A DNA stretch of 64,000 nt from Flavobacterium sp. 9R (lineage in GTDB: Bacteria; Bacteroidota; Bacteroidia; Flavobacteriales; Flavobacteriaceae): NCBI RefSeq assembly GCF_902506345.1, contig NZ_LR733413.1, forward strand, positions 2,476,616 to 2,540,615, in the 5' to 3' direction. Numbering within the stretch: the stretch's first letter is position 1; the number at the start of each line of letters is the position of its first letter. The translations under genes were made by a program, and so were the position numbers. The notes beneath the pieces were generated by a model. It was given only the letters and a program-made list of their open reading frames with translations, was not told the origin of the DNA and searched no databases. Of this stretch, positions 19,092-29,080 are shown piece by piece.

Positions 19092-20150
19092 TTACTGTGC
19101 TACAATGAACGTGTAACGCCCATCTAAATCATTGAACCAAATATCGTATTTACCTGCTGTTACGATAATATCACCTCCATTATCTCCCCAATTCACATCC
19201 CAACTGTTATTGGCTCTGAATTTCATCTTACCATCAGTAAGCGTTTGAGTAATCTTCCACATATGGGCATCAAAAGTAGATTGTACCATTGGCACACTCA
19301 CATCCCATCCGCTAGGCAAAGCATCTCCAACTAATCCAACCGTTGCATAGGTAGTCATAGGCCCAGTGTAAGGCGTCAAAGTATAGGTTAATGATTCCAA
19401 ATTCAATTCAAAATAATAGTATCCTGCTTTATCTGTAGGAAAAACGGCTGGGTCTGGTGCGCTATCATTCGCTCTGTATTTTACTTTGCCTCCATCAACA
19501 CCATACATAGGAGCCCAGAAACCTAATTGCTCAATTAATTTGAATCCGCCAGCATTGAAGTATCCTGTGTAGTAAAACTTAGCGTTGTCTTTTGTGTCTC
19601 TAAAAATAGGCATATTCCCTTTATTCACATCCCAACCCGCGATTGTCGCAGGACCTACTTGATACAAATCCACTTTAGGAAAAACGCCTCTGTAAGGTGT
19701 TACTACAATACTTATTGCATTAGAATATTTAGGTTGAGAGCCAGTAGTACCTACAGTAGATTTGATACGAATATCAATAGTTCCCTCTACCTCTGGAATT
19801 AATCCAAAATCCAACGCTTTGGTGTTTAGCTCCGACACTTTAATAGTAGCAAAAGAATTTGATGTTGCATTGATTTCGACTGGTGCAGCAAAATCAGTTC
19901 CGCTTTTGGCAAACTCCACCGTATAGGTTACGATAGTTGGCGTGCCATAAGATACTTTTTCCCAAGTTAAAGTAAGTGCCGTATTATCTGGTGTGGCTTT
20001 GTTCAAAATTACTTTCGAACCCGCATCTGGAGTAATAATAGCAAAATCAGCTTCTTGTGGTTCAAGAATCATCAAATCAGTTTCGTTATCACAGGACCAA
20101 AATCCTAAAATAGCTACAAAAGCAACTAATAGTTTATATGTATTTTTCAT
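19092..20150 (-). CDS. SusE/SusF-like surface glycan-binding lipoprotein
   Basis: 352 residues with a lipoprotein signal ending LGFWSC and the acidic DNETD after the Cys. The N-terminal SusE-type immunoglobulin-like domain (LTWEKVSYGTPTIVTYTVEFA) is followed by two carbohydrate-binding-like beta-sandwich repeats, each with aromatic-rich segments (WDVNKGNMPIFRD and WDVNWGDNGG). It is the third gene of a susC-susD-susE set, so it is probably a cell-surface binding protein for galactan fragments. No catalytic domain is visible. Confidence 0.85.
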   Translation of the reverse strand: MKNTYKLLVAFVAILGFWSCDNETDLMILEPQEADFAIITPDAGSKVILNKATPDNTALTLTWEKVSYGTPTIVTYTVEFAKSGTDFAAPVEINATSNSFATIKVSELNTKALDFGLIPEVEGTIDIRIKSTVGTTGSQPKYSNAISIVVTPYRGVFPKVDLYQVGPATIAGWDVNKGNMPIFRDTKDNAKFYYTGYFNAGGFKLIEQLGFWAPMYGVDGGKVKYRANDSAPDPAVFPTDKAGYYYFELNLESLTYTLTPYTGPMTTYATVGLVGDALPSGWDVSVPMVQSTFDAHMWKITQTLTDGKMKFRANNSWDVNWGDNGGDIIVTAGKYDIWFNDLDGRYTFIVAQ

Positions 20151-20176
20151 TTCTTTAGTGTAAAGTGGTTATTTTT

Positions 20177-21787
20177 TTAGTATCCAAGGTTTTGAGTTAG
20201 GTTGCTATTTGATCCCAAAGAACCCGCAGGAATTGGAAACAAATCCATAAAAGCCGGAATAGAAACTCCAGTAGAAGCATTGCCTTTCCAAGCCCAATTG
20301 TAAGAACCGCCAGAGAATTTCCCAAAACGGATTAAGTCTTGTCTGCGGTGTGCTTCCCAGTGTAATTCTCGAGCTCTTTCGTCTAAAACAAAATCAAGAG
20401 TCAAATCAGCAGGGACAATATTACCAACTGTGGTATTGTTATTGGCTCTTCTTCTAAGTGCATTCGCATAGTCTAATGCTTTGGTAATATCTCCTCCAGC
20501 TCCTCCGCGCAAAGTAGCTTCAGCATACATCAGGTATACATCGGCCAAACGGAATAATGGAAAATCAGTATCGGCAAAAGTTGAACTTGTTCCATTTTGT
20601 CCCGTAGATGTTTTGTTAGAAAATTTAGACAAAATGTACCCTTGAGTTTTAACTCCAATATCTGCAATATCAATCGTTCTTTGTTTAGAAGCACTTCCAG
20701 CTACGCCAGTTCCTATTGTTTTACGAGTATCTTGGTTGAATTTGGTACCATCAAATTTTTGAGCAAATTCTTTTCTAATTCTCAAGGCTCCACTCCATCC
20801 ACCAATACCAAAATCAGCTCCATTATTTTCCCATACACCAATTTGTCCATTGGTCAATACTGTAGTGGCTCCCCAGTTTTGAGTTTTGGCACCATCAGAT
20901 TGAATGGTGAAAATCATTTCAGGCGAAGTATGATTATCAGCTTTGAAATTGTCCAAATAATTCGTTTTCAAAGAATAACCCGCTGCAATAAGATCATTAC
21001 ACATCGTAATACAATCGCCGTAACGCTTAGTTTTGGTATACACTTCTGCGTTCAAGTAAATTTTAGCTAAAATCATTTTTGCCATTCCTTGATCAACGCG
21101 TCCGTATTCATTGGTTCTTGCGGCTTTCAAGTTAGGAAGCGCGGCTTTTAATTCTGTTTCCACAAAATCAAACAATTGTTGTCTTGTAAACTCAGGTCCT
21201 TTGAAGTTGATAGGATCAGCTTCTGTATACATAGCTGCTTTCCCAAACAAATCCATCATATTATAGTAGGCATACGCACGCAAAACCTTCACTTCATTTC
21301 GGTACAATTCGATTGCTGCCAAATCTTCGGCATTAGTAATGTTGCGTGATTTCAATTTTTCAGGAGTACTTTGGCGCAAAAATTCATTAGCATAAGCCAC
21401 AGAAGCCATAGTTCGTGAGTACATTCCCAAAAGAATTGGATTGGCTGGTGTCCAAATATTGCGTTGCAACTCGGCTGTTCCACCGTCATTTTCATAACTC
21501 CACACTAACTCATCGGTAGTAAGCTCTTGTAAATACAACAAACATCTACTAAACTGACTTGTTCCTGCATCTACTCCTTCAAGCGAAGAAGCATCTGGGC
21601 CCCAAGTACTCGTAAGCGATAAATTTCCGTATACACCTGCCAAGGCATTTTTGTATCCAGCTGCATCTTTATAGACAGCATCCGAAGCCAATACATCGTC
21701 ATCTTCTGACACTACATTCAAATCATCGGTACACGATTGAAACAAAGTAGCCAAAGCTAAAAAGGATATAATTATATATTTCTTCAT
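20177..21787 (-). CDS. SusD/RagB-family outer-membrane lipoprotein
   Basis: 536 residues. The lipobox LFQSC is followed by TDDLNVVSEDDD, an acidic surface-export-like stretch. SusD features are the TPR-rich helical N-terminal half (YRNEVKVLRAYAYYNMMDLFGKA), the RLADVYLMYAEA motif and the C-terminal ERARELHWEAHRRQDLIRFG block. It forms the lid on the SusC barrel encoded 6 bp upstream in the operon. Context predicts galactan-oligosaccharide binding. Confidence 0.95.
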   Translation of the reverse strand: MKKYIIISFLALATLFQSCTDDLNVVSEDDDVLASDAVYKDAAGYKNALAGVYGNLSLTSTWGPDASSLEGVDAGTSQFSRCLLYLQELTTDELVWSYENDGGTAELQRNIWTPANPILLGMYSRTMASVAYANEFLRQSTPEKLKSRNITNAEDLAAIELYRNEVKVLRAYAYYNMMDLFGKAAMYTEADPINFKGPEFTRQQLFDFVETELKAALPNLKAARTNEYGRVDQGMAKMILAKIYLNAEVYTKTKRYGDCITMCNDLIAAGYSLKTNYLDNFKADNHTSPEMIFTIQSDGAKTQNWGATTVLTNGQIGVWENNGADFGIGGWSGALRIRKEFAQKFDGTKFNQDTRKTIGTGVAGSASKQRTIDIADIGVKTQGYILSKFSNKTSTGQNGTSSTFADTDFPLFRLADVYLMYAEATLRGGAGGDITKALDYANALRRRANNNTTVGNIVPADLTLDFVLDERARELHWEAHRRQDLIRFGKFSGGSYNWAWKGNASTGVSIPAFMDLFPIPAGSLGSNSNLTQNLGY

Positions 21788-21793
21788 CGTTTA

Positions 21794-24751
21794 TTAAAAT
21801 TTAAGATTAAGACCAAATAGAATAGTACGCTGTCTAGGATAAATGGTTTTATCGACGCCATTATTAGTAATCTCAGGGTCTAAACCACTGTATTTTGTCA
21901 AGACAAAAACATTTTGAACTCCTGTAAACATTCTCAAACTAGTGCTTTCGTTCATTATTTTTCTAAAAGTATAGCCTAAGGTTACGTTATCCATTTTCAG
22001 GTAGGAAGCATTTTCGATATAAATATCAGACAACAATACATTTGAAGTGGTTTGGAAATTTGTATCTAAAATAGAAGAAGGAACATTGCTTAAAATTCCA
22101 CCATTTTCCATCGCCTCATATTGCGCTCTAGAAGCGTCTACTGCGTTGAAAATTCGGTTTCCTATACTCGCTCTTAAGTTGAAAGAGAAATCAATGTCTT
22201 TGTAATTCATTGTAGAAGCAAAGCCTAAGGTCACATCTGGATCTGGGTTGTTATAGATGTAGCGGTCTGAATCATTTTTGATGTTATCTCCATTCAAATC
22301 AGCAAAAGCACCTTCAATAGCTTTTCCGTTGGTATCATACAATTGTTTGTACACATAAAAAGAATACGGCGTATATCCTTCTCTAAAAATCTGACCTGGT
22401 GTTCCCGTTCCTGCAATGTTATCGCCTACATAAATATCTGTTCCGTACACTAAATCTTTGATTCTTCGCTCGAATTTACTTGCATTAAAATTGACATTCC
22501 AATTGAAATTTTCTGTTTTAATCGGACTAGCGTTCAAGGTAAACTCAATTCCTTTGGTTGTGAATGAACCTACGTTTTGGTACACACGGTTAGAGAAATT
22601 ACTTCCGTCAGAGATAGCCGCATTTACCAATAAATCTTTGGCTTCTTTATAAAACACATCTACCGCACCCGTGATTACATTGTTGAATACCCCAAAATCA
22701 AGACCCGCGTTGTACGAAACGGTTTCCTCCCATTTTAAGTTTTTGGTACGTTTGCTTGGCAAAGCAATTGGAAAATAAGCATTACCAAATTGGTATTGTG
22801 AATTACCTCCACCTAAATCGTATTTCTCTAAATAACCATTTGGATCAGGAATATCTTGTTGTCCAGTAATACCATAGCTCAAACGCAATTTCAAATCGGA
22901 AACCACATTACTGTCTTTAAAGAAATCTTCTTTTACTTTCCAAGCAAAAGCAGCAGAAGGGAAATTCCCCCAACGGCTTTCTTTTTCAAATCGAGAAGAA
23001 CCGTCACGACGATAAGACAAGGTCAATAAATATTTGTTTTTGAAATTAATGTTGGATCTTCCAAAAAAGCCTAACAGTACGACATCCGTATTCAAAGTAG
23101 TTTCAGGGAAAGTCGAGGGTAGATCTGGGTTTAAGATGTTACCGGTATCGAATCGATTGGATTCGAATTTTTGATACGAATGTCCGCCTGTTAGTTCAAC
23201 ATTAAAATCATTAAAAGTCTTATTATACACAAAATAGGCATCGATCAACTTATTTCTTCTTGTAGATTCAGAGTACTCATCTGTTCCGAAAGGAATATTA
23301 TTATTGGATGGGGCCGAACCAGCATTGGCACTTACCAAACGACGTCTTTCTCCATTCGATTCATCAAAACCAAGATTCACCACAGCTCTCAATGAAGGCA
23401 AAAAGTGAAATTTATAATCGATTTCAAAATTCCCAAAAAGTCTATTGCTCTTTCCACGATCATTCGTTTGAAGCAACTGCGCTACAGGGTTTCTTGCTGC
23501 AATAGCAATTAACGGATAATTTCCGTTGGCATCTACACCAGAAGTATACTCAAAAAACCCACCATAAGGAGCACCTTCAACACGAATGGGTTGTGTAGGA
23601 TCAAAACCAATAGCGGCACCTTCAACTGCATCTGTAAAACGGTTTCTTTCATTGGCATAATTAGCAGAAAGTTTCACCTTTAAATGATTTTCAAAAAAAG
23701 ACGGGTTCATAACCAAACCTACCGTATTTCTTTTGAACTCATTGGTAATACGCAACCCTTGTTGATCGGTATTTCCTAAAGTTAAACTTGTTGGAATCAC
23801 ACCGAAAAGACTTCCTCTAACCGCTAGATTTTGATCTACTAAACCAGTATTGCGGTAAATTGCCTCTTGCCAGTTGGTATTGGCTGTGCCTAATTTATCT
23901 AAATCTTGTGGACGTACTTGAGCGATGGTATTTCTAAAAGCTGTTGGGCTCAATACATCAACGGTATTAACCAACTCACCTGCACCAAACTGCACATTGT
24001 AGTCTACAGAAAGGGTTTTGCTTCCCTTTTTAGTCGTGATAATAATTACCCCGTTTGATGCACGTGAACCGTAAATAGCAGTTGCCGAAGCATCTTTCAA
24101 AACCGTCATCGACTCAACTGTACTTGGATTCAAAGAAGCCAAAAATGAAGCTGAACCCGTGTTGGTCGTGTTTTCAAGAGGCAAACCATCAATAACAATC
24201 AATGGGTCATTACTTGCAAATAACGAACTTCCCCCTCTAATTCTAATTTCGGATAAAGAACCAGGTGCTCCTGATGAATTGATAGACAAACCTGCTACTC
24301 TACCAGTAAGCATATTTTCGGTAGAAACGTTTACCCCTTTGTTAAAATCTTTGGTAGCCAAAGTAGTTACAGAACCTGTAGCATCTTTTCTTTTTACAGA
24401 ACCATATCCTACTTGCACTACTACCTCCTTAAGTTCATTGTCTTGTTCTTGCAAAAGAACAGTAAGCGAACTTTGTCCAGAATAAATCACGGTTTGTGAT
24501 TTAAAACCCACAAACGACACTACGATTTGATCTCCTTTACTCACACTAGACAGCTGAAAAGCTCCAGAAAAATCAGTAGACGTACTAACTTTAGAACCCT
24601 TAACAACTAGATTGGCTCCAGGAATTGGTTGTTTGGTTGTATTATCAACCACCGTTCCAGACAATTTGTTTTGTGCCTGAACAAAAAACGGAACAAGGAG
24701 CAGTAAAAAGAACAATCTGAAATGCATTGTTTTCAAACTTTTTGTTTTCAT
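21794..24751 (-). CDS. SusC/RagA-type TonB-dependent transporter
   Basis: 985 residues. After a signal peptide (cleavage near FVQAQ) come a CarboxypepD_reg-like domain (about residues 30-110), the VVQVGYGSVKRKD segment before the plug, the plug with SATAIYGSRASNGVIIITTKKG, and a 22-strand barrel ending in FGLNLKF with terminal Phe. It imports oligosaccharides using TonB energy with the SusD partner. The start at 24751 is used; a second Met eight codons later would also leave a signal peptide. Divergent from the GntR/LacI-type regulator and preceded by operator copy 2. Confidence 0.95.
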   Translation of the reverse strand: MKTKSLKTMHFRLFFLLLLVPFFVQAQNKLSGTVVDNTTKQPIPGANLVVKGSKVSTSTDFSGAFQLSSVSKGDQIVVSFVGFKSQTVIYSGQSSLTVLLQEQDNELKEVVVQVGYGSVKRKDATGSVTTLATKDFNKGVNVSTENMLTGRVAGLSINSSGAPGSLSEIRIRGGSSLFASNDPLIVIDGLPLENTTNTGSASFLASLNPSTVESMTVLKDASATAIYGSRASNGVIIITTKKGSKTLSVDYNVQFGAGELVNTVDVLSPTAFRNTIAQVRPQDLDKLGTANTNWQEAIYRNTGLVDQNLAVRGSLFGVIPTSLTLGNTDQQGLRITNEFKRNTVGLVMNPSFFENHLKVKLSANYANERNRFTDAVEGAAIGFDPTQPIRVEGAPYGGFFEYTSGVDANGNYPLIAIAARNPVAQLLQTNDRGKSNRLFGNFEIDYKFHFLPSLRAVVNLGFDESNGERRRLVSANAGSAPSNNNIPFGTDEYSESTRRNKLIDAYFVYNKTFNDFNVELTGGHSYQKFESNRFDTGNILNPDLPSTFPETTLNTDVVLLGFFGRSNINFKNKYLLTLSYRRDGSSRFEKESRWGNFPSAAFAWKVKEDFFKDSNVVSDLKLRLSYGITGQQDIPDPNGYLEKYDLGGGNSQYQFGNAYFPIALPSKRTKNLKWEETVSYNAGLDFGVFNNVITGAVDVFYKEAKDLLVNAAISDGSNFSNRVYQNVGSFTTKGIEFTLNASPIKTENFNWNVNFNASKFERRIKDLVYGTDIYVGDNIAGTGTPGQIFREGYTPYSFYVYKQLYDTNGKAIEGAFADLNGDNIKNDSDRYIYNNPDPDVTLGFASTMNYKDIDFSFNLRASIGNRIFNAVDASRAQYEAMENGGILSNVPSSILDTNFQTTSNVLLSDIYIENASYLKMDNVTLGYTFRKIMNESTSLRMFTGVQNVFVLTKYSGLDPEITNNGVDKTIYPRQRTILFGLNLKF

Positions 24752-24930
24752 TAAATTGATTTGTTAGTTATTATTTTTTTGAATATTCCAAAAAAGCAAC
24801 AGAACCGTTTCTGAATCAAAAAATTAGTTTATCCTAGTTTTGGTTGCTAAAAAATGATAATCCTAATTTTTTATGTTTTTTGTAACAAAAACGTTTTATT
24901 TTTCTATTTTTTTTGTGAAATATTAAAATC

Positions 24931-24938
24931 CAAAATTA
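24931..24938 (-). promoter_or_regulatory. -7 box of the susCDE promoter
   Basis: Reverse-strand TAATTTTG matches TAnnTTTG exactly. It is separated by 18 bp from operator copy 2, the same spacing as at the galM promoter. The leader to the susC ATG would be about 175 nt. Confidence 0.6.
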
Positions 24939-24956
24939 TACGAAGGATTATGTTTT

Positions 24957-24981
24957 ACATACCAGTACCTACCAGTTTTTT
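24957..24981 (-). promoter_or_regulatory. 25-bp repeated operator, copy 2 (susC/regulator intergenic)
   Basis: Identical to 18920-18944, with the TACCAGT-N3-TACCAGT direct repeat. It occupies the -33 region of the leftward susC promoter and ends 30 bp before the ATG of the divergent regulator, so it could serve both activation of susC and autoregulation. Confidence 0.75.
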
Positions 24982-25011
24982 TGTATATTGCGAAAAATAA
25001 ATTACCAACCT

Positions 25012-26010
25012 ATGAAATACATCACTGTCCAAAACAACCAAGGCGTACCCAAATACAAACAAATAATTCAATCGATTGAGAAAGCCATCGAATCGGAAAA
25101 ATTAGTCAAAGGAGATCAACTGCCTTCGGTAAATAAAGTGTGTTTAGCACACGATTTGTCTCGAGACACTGTACTACAAGCTTATGATGAATTAAAGAAG
25201 CGAGGCATTGTATTTGCTATACCTGGCAAAGGTTATTACATAAAAAGTGTGGAAATAAATATCAAACAAAAAATATTTTTACTCTTTGACGAATTGAATA
25301 TTTTCAAGGAAGATTTGTACAATTCATTTTTAGAAAATATCGGAAAAAACGTTCAGGTTGACATTTTTTTTCATCATTTTAATTTTCAATTTTTTCAAAA
25401 AGTCATCGCAGAAAATAATGGCAACTACACCAAATATATTATTATGCCCACCGCTTTTGAAGAAGCGCATACCACAATAAAAAACCTACCAGTAAATGAT
25501 GTCTATATATTAGATCAAACCAATTCTGATTTATTTTCCTACCCTTCAATTCATCAAAACTTTATTCAAAACATTTATGATGGCCTTTTGGAAGGAAAAT
25601 CTAGATTGGATAAGTACAAAAAGCTCATTATCATCTTCCCGGGATTTAGAGAACCGCTGGGTATGAAAATCGGCTTTTTAAACTTTTGCAAGGACTTTGG
25701 ATTTGAGGATGAAGTAATTACAGAGTTCAAACACCGAAGCATCACGCCTGGTGAAGTCTACGTCATTCCAAGTGATCGCGATTTGGTAAGGGTAATTGAA
25801 AAGGCAAAATCACAACAGCTTACTATAGGTCAAGACTACGGAATCATTTCGTATAATGAAACGCCACTAAAGAAAATTGTCGAAAACGGCATTACGACCA
25901 TCTCCACTGATTTTGAACAAATGGGTAAAATTTTAGCAGAAATGATTTTGAAAGGGCGAAAGGAACAAATAGAAAACACATGTAAATTGCTATTGAGAAG
26001 TTCGCTTTAG
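25012..26010 (+). CDS. GntR-type regulator with LacI-like sensor domain
   Basis: 332 residues from the ATG at 25012; an upstream in-frame TTG would overlap the operator side and is rejected. The N-terminal winged helix of the GntR family spans about residues 1-80 (YKQIIQSIEKAIES, GDQLPSVNKVC, SRDTVLQAYDELKKRGIV, PGKGYYI). The rest resembles a periplasmic-binding-protein/LacI sensor (KYIIMPTAFEE, NDVYILDQ, DYGIISYNETPLKKIVENGITTIST). This is the fold of B. subtilis AraR-type repressors. Its position beside susC and the shared operator with galM point to control of the galactan/galactose genes. The ligand is not known. Confidence 0.88.
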   Translation: MKYITVQNNQGVPKYKQIIQSIEKAIESEKLVKGDQLPSVNKVCLAHDLSRDTVLQAYDELKKRGIVFAIPGKGYYIKSVEINIKQKIFLLFDELNIFKEDLYNSFLENIGKNVQVDIFFHHFNFQFFQKVIAENNGNYTKYIIMPTAFEEAHTTIKNLPVNDVYILDQTNSDLFSYPSIHQNFIQNIYDGLLEGKSRLDKYKKLIIIFPGFREPLGMKIGFLNFCKDFGFEDEVITEFKHRSITPGEVYVIPSDRDLVRVIEKAKSQQLTIGQDYGIISYNETPLKKIVENGITTISTDFEQMGKILAEMILKGRKEQIENTCKLLLRSSL

Positions 26011-26039
26011 AATAAACCAAAAGAATTGAATTTTTAAGG

Positions 26040-26076
26040 AAAGGATCTTACTTGTTTTGGTCCTTTTTCTTTTTTA
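26040..26076 (+). terminator. Terminator after the GntR/LacI-type regulator
   Basis: AAAGGATC (26040-26047) pairs with GGTCCTTT (26059-26066) including one G-U pair, followed by TTCTTTTTT. Confidence 0.65.
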
Positions 26077-26166
26077 TCAAATTACGATTTTTAAAGCAAC
26101 CATATTATCATATCCGTATAAAAACTAATAAAAAAATATAAATATAATTTCCTTGGTTATGTGAAT

Positions 26167-26174
26167 TAAATTTG
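26167..26174 (+). promoter_or_regulatory. Predicted -7 box of tkt-tal
   Basis: TAAATTTG matches TAnnTTTG exactly. The nearest TTG (26153-26155) is closer than the usual 17-23 bp, so the -33 element is uncertain. The AraR-type box begins 10 bp downstream. Confidence 0.5.
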
Positions 26175-26184
26175 CTTCATTTGT

Positions 26185-26203
26185 AAATGTATTTTTTACA
26201 CTT
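26185..26203 (+). promoter_or_regulatory. AraR-type box upstream of tkt
   Basis: AAATGT-N7-ACACTT, followed by ATTATTAAAC, a flank nearly shared with the box before the arabinan susC. It lies just after the predicted start of transcription, suited to roadblock repression. Confidence 0.7.
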
Positions 26204-26291
26204 ATTATTAAACGCAACGAAACAAGTCCTTTAGAATATTCTATATAAAAACTGTCGTTGAAAAAAGACACGTAATTTAATATCATTTACT

Positions 26292-28343
26292 ATGAATCAT
26301 AATATTGAAAAAAAAGCTGCCGATAACATTCGAGCACTAGCGATAGCAATGGTCGAAAAGGCCAAATCAGGTCATCCAGGAGGAGCTATGGGTGGAGCCG
26401 ATTTTTTGCACGTCTTATATACAGAATATATAAAGTTTGACCCTAGCGATATGGAATGGATCTTTAGAGATCGCTTTTTTATGGATGCAGGTCATCTTTC
26501 CGCTTTATTATATGCACAATACTATTTACTAGGCCACTACGAAAAATCGGATTTGGAAAATTTTAGACAATGGAAATCTGTTACACCTGGTCATCCAGAA
26601 GTTGATGTAAAAAGAGGCATAGAAAACACCTCTGGACCACTAGGACAAGGACACGTTATGGGAATTGGAGCCGCCATTGCCGCAAAATTCCTAGCAGCAC
26701 GATTTACAGGCCTTTTTGATCATAAAATTTACGGTTTCATTACTGATGGTGGCATACAAGAGGAAATTTCACAGGGCGCAGGAAGAATTGCTGGACACTT
26801 AGGCCTGAATAATTTCATTATGTTCTATGATTCTAATAATGTTCAACTGTCGTCTATGACTGATGAAGTTACAACAGAAGATACCGCCAAAAAATATGAA
26901 GCCTGGGGATGGAATGTACTAACAATCGATGCACATAATTATATCGAAATCAAAAAAGCACTAGACTTTGCCAATGCTCAAACCGAAAAACCTACACTGA
27001 TTATTGGTAACACCATTATGGGGAAAGGTTGTGTAACAGCCCAAGGTGAAATGTATGAAGGAGAATGCGAACTGCACGGAAAACCAATTGGTGCAACCAA
27101 AGCCGATTTTACCAAAACATTACTAAATCTTGGAGCCAATCCCGAAGATCCTTTTGCAAAATTCGAAGCCGTAGACGCTTACTACCAAACCGTCCTTGCC
27201 GAAAAAAGACAAGAAGCCGCTACAAAAAAAGAAGCCTATAAAAATTGGGAAAACCAAAACCCTGCTTTGGCTCAAAAACTTAACGCATTCTTTTCGGGAA
27301 AAACACCTGAACTCGATTTTGGCAGTATCATTCAAAAAAACAATGCAGCTACTAGAGACGCCTCGGCAGCAGTACTGAGTTATTTAGCAGAAAAGGTAGA
27401 AAACATGATTGTATCCTCAGCCGATTTATCCAACAGTGATAAAACGGATGGCTTTTTGAAAAAAACAACTGTACTGCAAAAAAACAATTTCAAAGGTGCC
27501 TTTTTACAAGCTGGAGTAGCCGAATTAACAATGGCTGCTATCGCAAATGGTATGGCTTTGCATGGAGGTGTGATTCCAGTAGTAGCAACTTTTTTTGTGT
27601 TTTCCGATTATATGAAACCTGCCATTCGACTATCGGCTATTCAAGAACTACCTGTAAAATATGTTTGGACTCACGATTCCTTTAGGGTTGGTGAAGATGG
27701 ACCAACCCATCAACCTATCGAACAAGAAGCTCAGATACGATTAGTTGAAAAAATAAAAAACCATTCAGGTCGTCAAAGTTTTCTAGCCTTACGTCCTGCA
27801 GATGCTATAGAAACATCAGTAGCTTGGGAAATGGCGATGCAAAACACCACTAGCCCAACTGGATTAATTTTATCACGACAAGAAATTAGCAGTATTCCAA
27901 CCCAAGGCGACTCATACGCAGCAGCAAGTCAAGCAAAAAAAGGAGGCTATTTGGTAAAAAAGGTAAGCCAACCCGATATAACATTGGTTGCAAATGGTTC
28001 AGAAGTAGCAACTCTACTAGACGCCGCTACTATTCTTGAAAAAGAGACTGCTCTTAAAATCAATGTAGCCTCAGTCATTTCTGAAGGACTTTTTAGAAAC
28101 CAATCCATCGAATATCAAGAAAGCATTCTTCCAAGCAATCAATTAACTTTTGGATTAACCGCTGGTCTTCCCGTAAATCTTCAAGCATTGGTCGGATCAA
28201 GAGGAAAAGTCTTTGGTTTAGAACACTTTGGCTATTCGGCTCCTGCCCAAGTATTGGACGAGAAATTCGGGTTCACAAGCCAAAATATTGCTAACGAAAT
28301 CAAAAACTATTTATCAGAACAAAATTATTCAACTCAAAAATAA
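26292..28343 (+). CDS. tkt: Transketolase
   Basis: Thiamine-diphosphate enzyme moving two-carbon units between xylulose 5-phosphate and ribose 5-phosphate or erythrose 4-phosphate. Full length, 683 residues. N-terminal [17 protein letters not shown] and [12 protein letters not shown] are present. The ThDP/Mg segment reads [12 protein letters not shown] to FYDSNN instead of the E. coli GDG form, a variant I associate with Bacteroidota transketolases. The pyrimidine-domain [17 protein letters not shown] motif is intact. The preceding AraR-type box suggests that arabinose boosts this pentose-phosphate step. Confidence 0.95.
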   Translation: MNHNIEKKAADNIRALAIAMVEKAKSGHPGGAMGGADFLHVLYTEYIKFDPSDMEWIFRDRFFMDAGHLSALLYAQYYLLGHYEKSDLENFRQWKSVTPGHPEVDVKRGIENTSGPLGQGHVMGIGAAIAAKFLAARFTGLFDHKIYGFITDGGIQEEISQGAGRIAGHLGLNNFIMFYDSNNVQLSSMTDEVTTEDTAKKYEAWGWNVLTIDAHNYIEIKKALDFANAQTEKPTLIIGNTIMGKGCVTAQGEMYEGECELHGKPIGATKADFTKTLLNLGANPEDPFAKFEAVDAYYQTVLAEKRQEAATKKEAYKNWENQNPALAQKLNAFFSGKTPELDFGSIIQKNNAATRDASAAVLSYLAEKVENMIVSSADLSNSDKTDGFLKKTTVLQKNNFKGAFLQAGVAELTMAAIANGMALHGGVIPVVATFFVFSDYMKPAIRLSAIQELPVKYVWTHDSFRVGEDGPTHQPIEQEAQIRLVEKIKNHSGRQSFLALRPADAIETSVAWEMAMQNTTSPTGLILSRQEISSIPTQGDSYAAASQAKKGGYLVKKVSQPDITLVANGSEVATLLDAATILEKETALKINVASVISEGLFRNQSIEYQESILPSNQLTFGLTAGLPVNLQALVGSRGKVFGLEHFGYSAPAQVLDEKFGFTSQNIANEIKNYLSEQNYSTQK

Positions 28344-28348
28344 AGATT

Positions 28349-29005
28349 ATGAAATTTTTTATTGATACTGCCAATCTAAAAGATATTAAAGAAGCCAACG
28401 ATCTTGGCATTTTAGATGGGGTAACCACTAATCCATCATTGATGGCCAAAGAAGGAATTACAGGAGCGGAAAACATCTTGGCTCACTATGTAAAAATTTG
28501 TGAATTAGTAGATGGCGATGTAAGTGCCGAAGTTATTGCCACAGATTTTGAAGGCATGGTTGCCGAAGGCGAAAAGTTAGCCGCTTTGCATCCTCAAATA
28601 GTAGTAAAAATTCCGATGATCAAAGAAGGAATCAAAGCTATAAAATACTTTACAAATAAAGGAATAAAGACCAATTGCACCTTGGTCTTCTCTGCAGGAC
28701 AAGCTCTGTTAGCGGCAAAAGCTGGTGCAACGTACGTTTCTCCTTTCATAGGACGCTTAGATGATGTCTCTACAGACGGTATGACTTTAATTGAAGATAT
28801 CCGATTAATTTATGACAACTACGGCTTTGAAACTCAAATTTTAGCAGCCTCCGTTCGCAACGTAATGCACATTGTAAATTGTGCAAAAACAGGAGCCGAT
28901 GTAATTACAGGACCATTGAGTGCCATTGAGGGATTATTAAAACACCCCTTAACCGACATTGGACTAGCTACCTTTTTGGCTGATTATCAAAAAGGCAATA
29001 GCTAA
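28349..29005 (+). CDS. tal: Transaldolase, short TalC/MipB type
   Basis: 218 residues of the small transaldolase/fructose-6-phosphate aldolase family. The N-terminal [15 protein letters not shown] and [13 protein letters not shown] are typical, and the Schiff-base Lys lies in [10 protein letters not shown]. The family-discriminating position reads SPFIGR with Phe, as in transaldolases, whereas the aldolases carry Tyr, so transaldolase is preferred. It starts 5 bp after tkt and must be co-transcribed. Together they convert arabinose- and xylose-derived xylulose 5-phosphate to fructose 6-phosphate and glyceraldehyde 3-phosphate. Confidence 0.94.
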   Translation: MKFFIDTANLKDIKEANDLGILDGVTTNPSLMAKEGITGAENILAHYVKICELVDGDVSAEVIATDFEGMVAEGEKLAALHPQIVVKIPMIKEGIKAIKYFTNKGIKTNCTLVFSAGQALLAAKAGATYVSPFIGRLDDVSTDGMTLIEDIRLIYDNYGFETQILAASVRNVMHIVNCAKTGADVITGPLSAIEGLLKHPLTDIGLATFLADYQKGNS

Positions 29006-29043
29006 ACTAGAAAATATAGAAGTTTAATTTTTGGTTTTAATTG

Positions 29044-29080
29044 AAAAAGCCCTGACGTTTTTTTTGTCAGGGCTTTTTTT
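29044..29080. terminator. Bidirectional terminator between tal and araR
   Basis: AAAAAGCCCTGAC (29044-29056) pairs perfectly with GTCAGGGCTTTTT (29066-29078). The T-run on one side and A-run on the other serve both convergent genes, and the hairpin reaches the araR stop codon. Confidence 0.92.

Noticed and set aside
24988..25011. TTG start of the GntR/LacI-type regulator
   Set aside because: The ATG at 25012 gives the normal GntR N-terminus; the extension abuts the operator.
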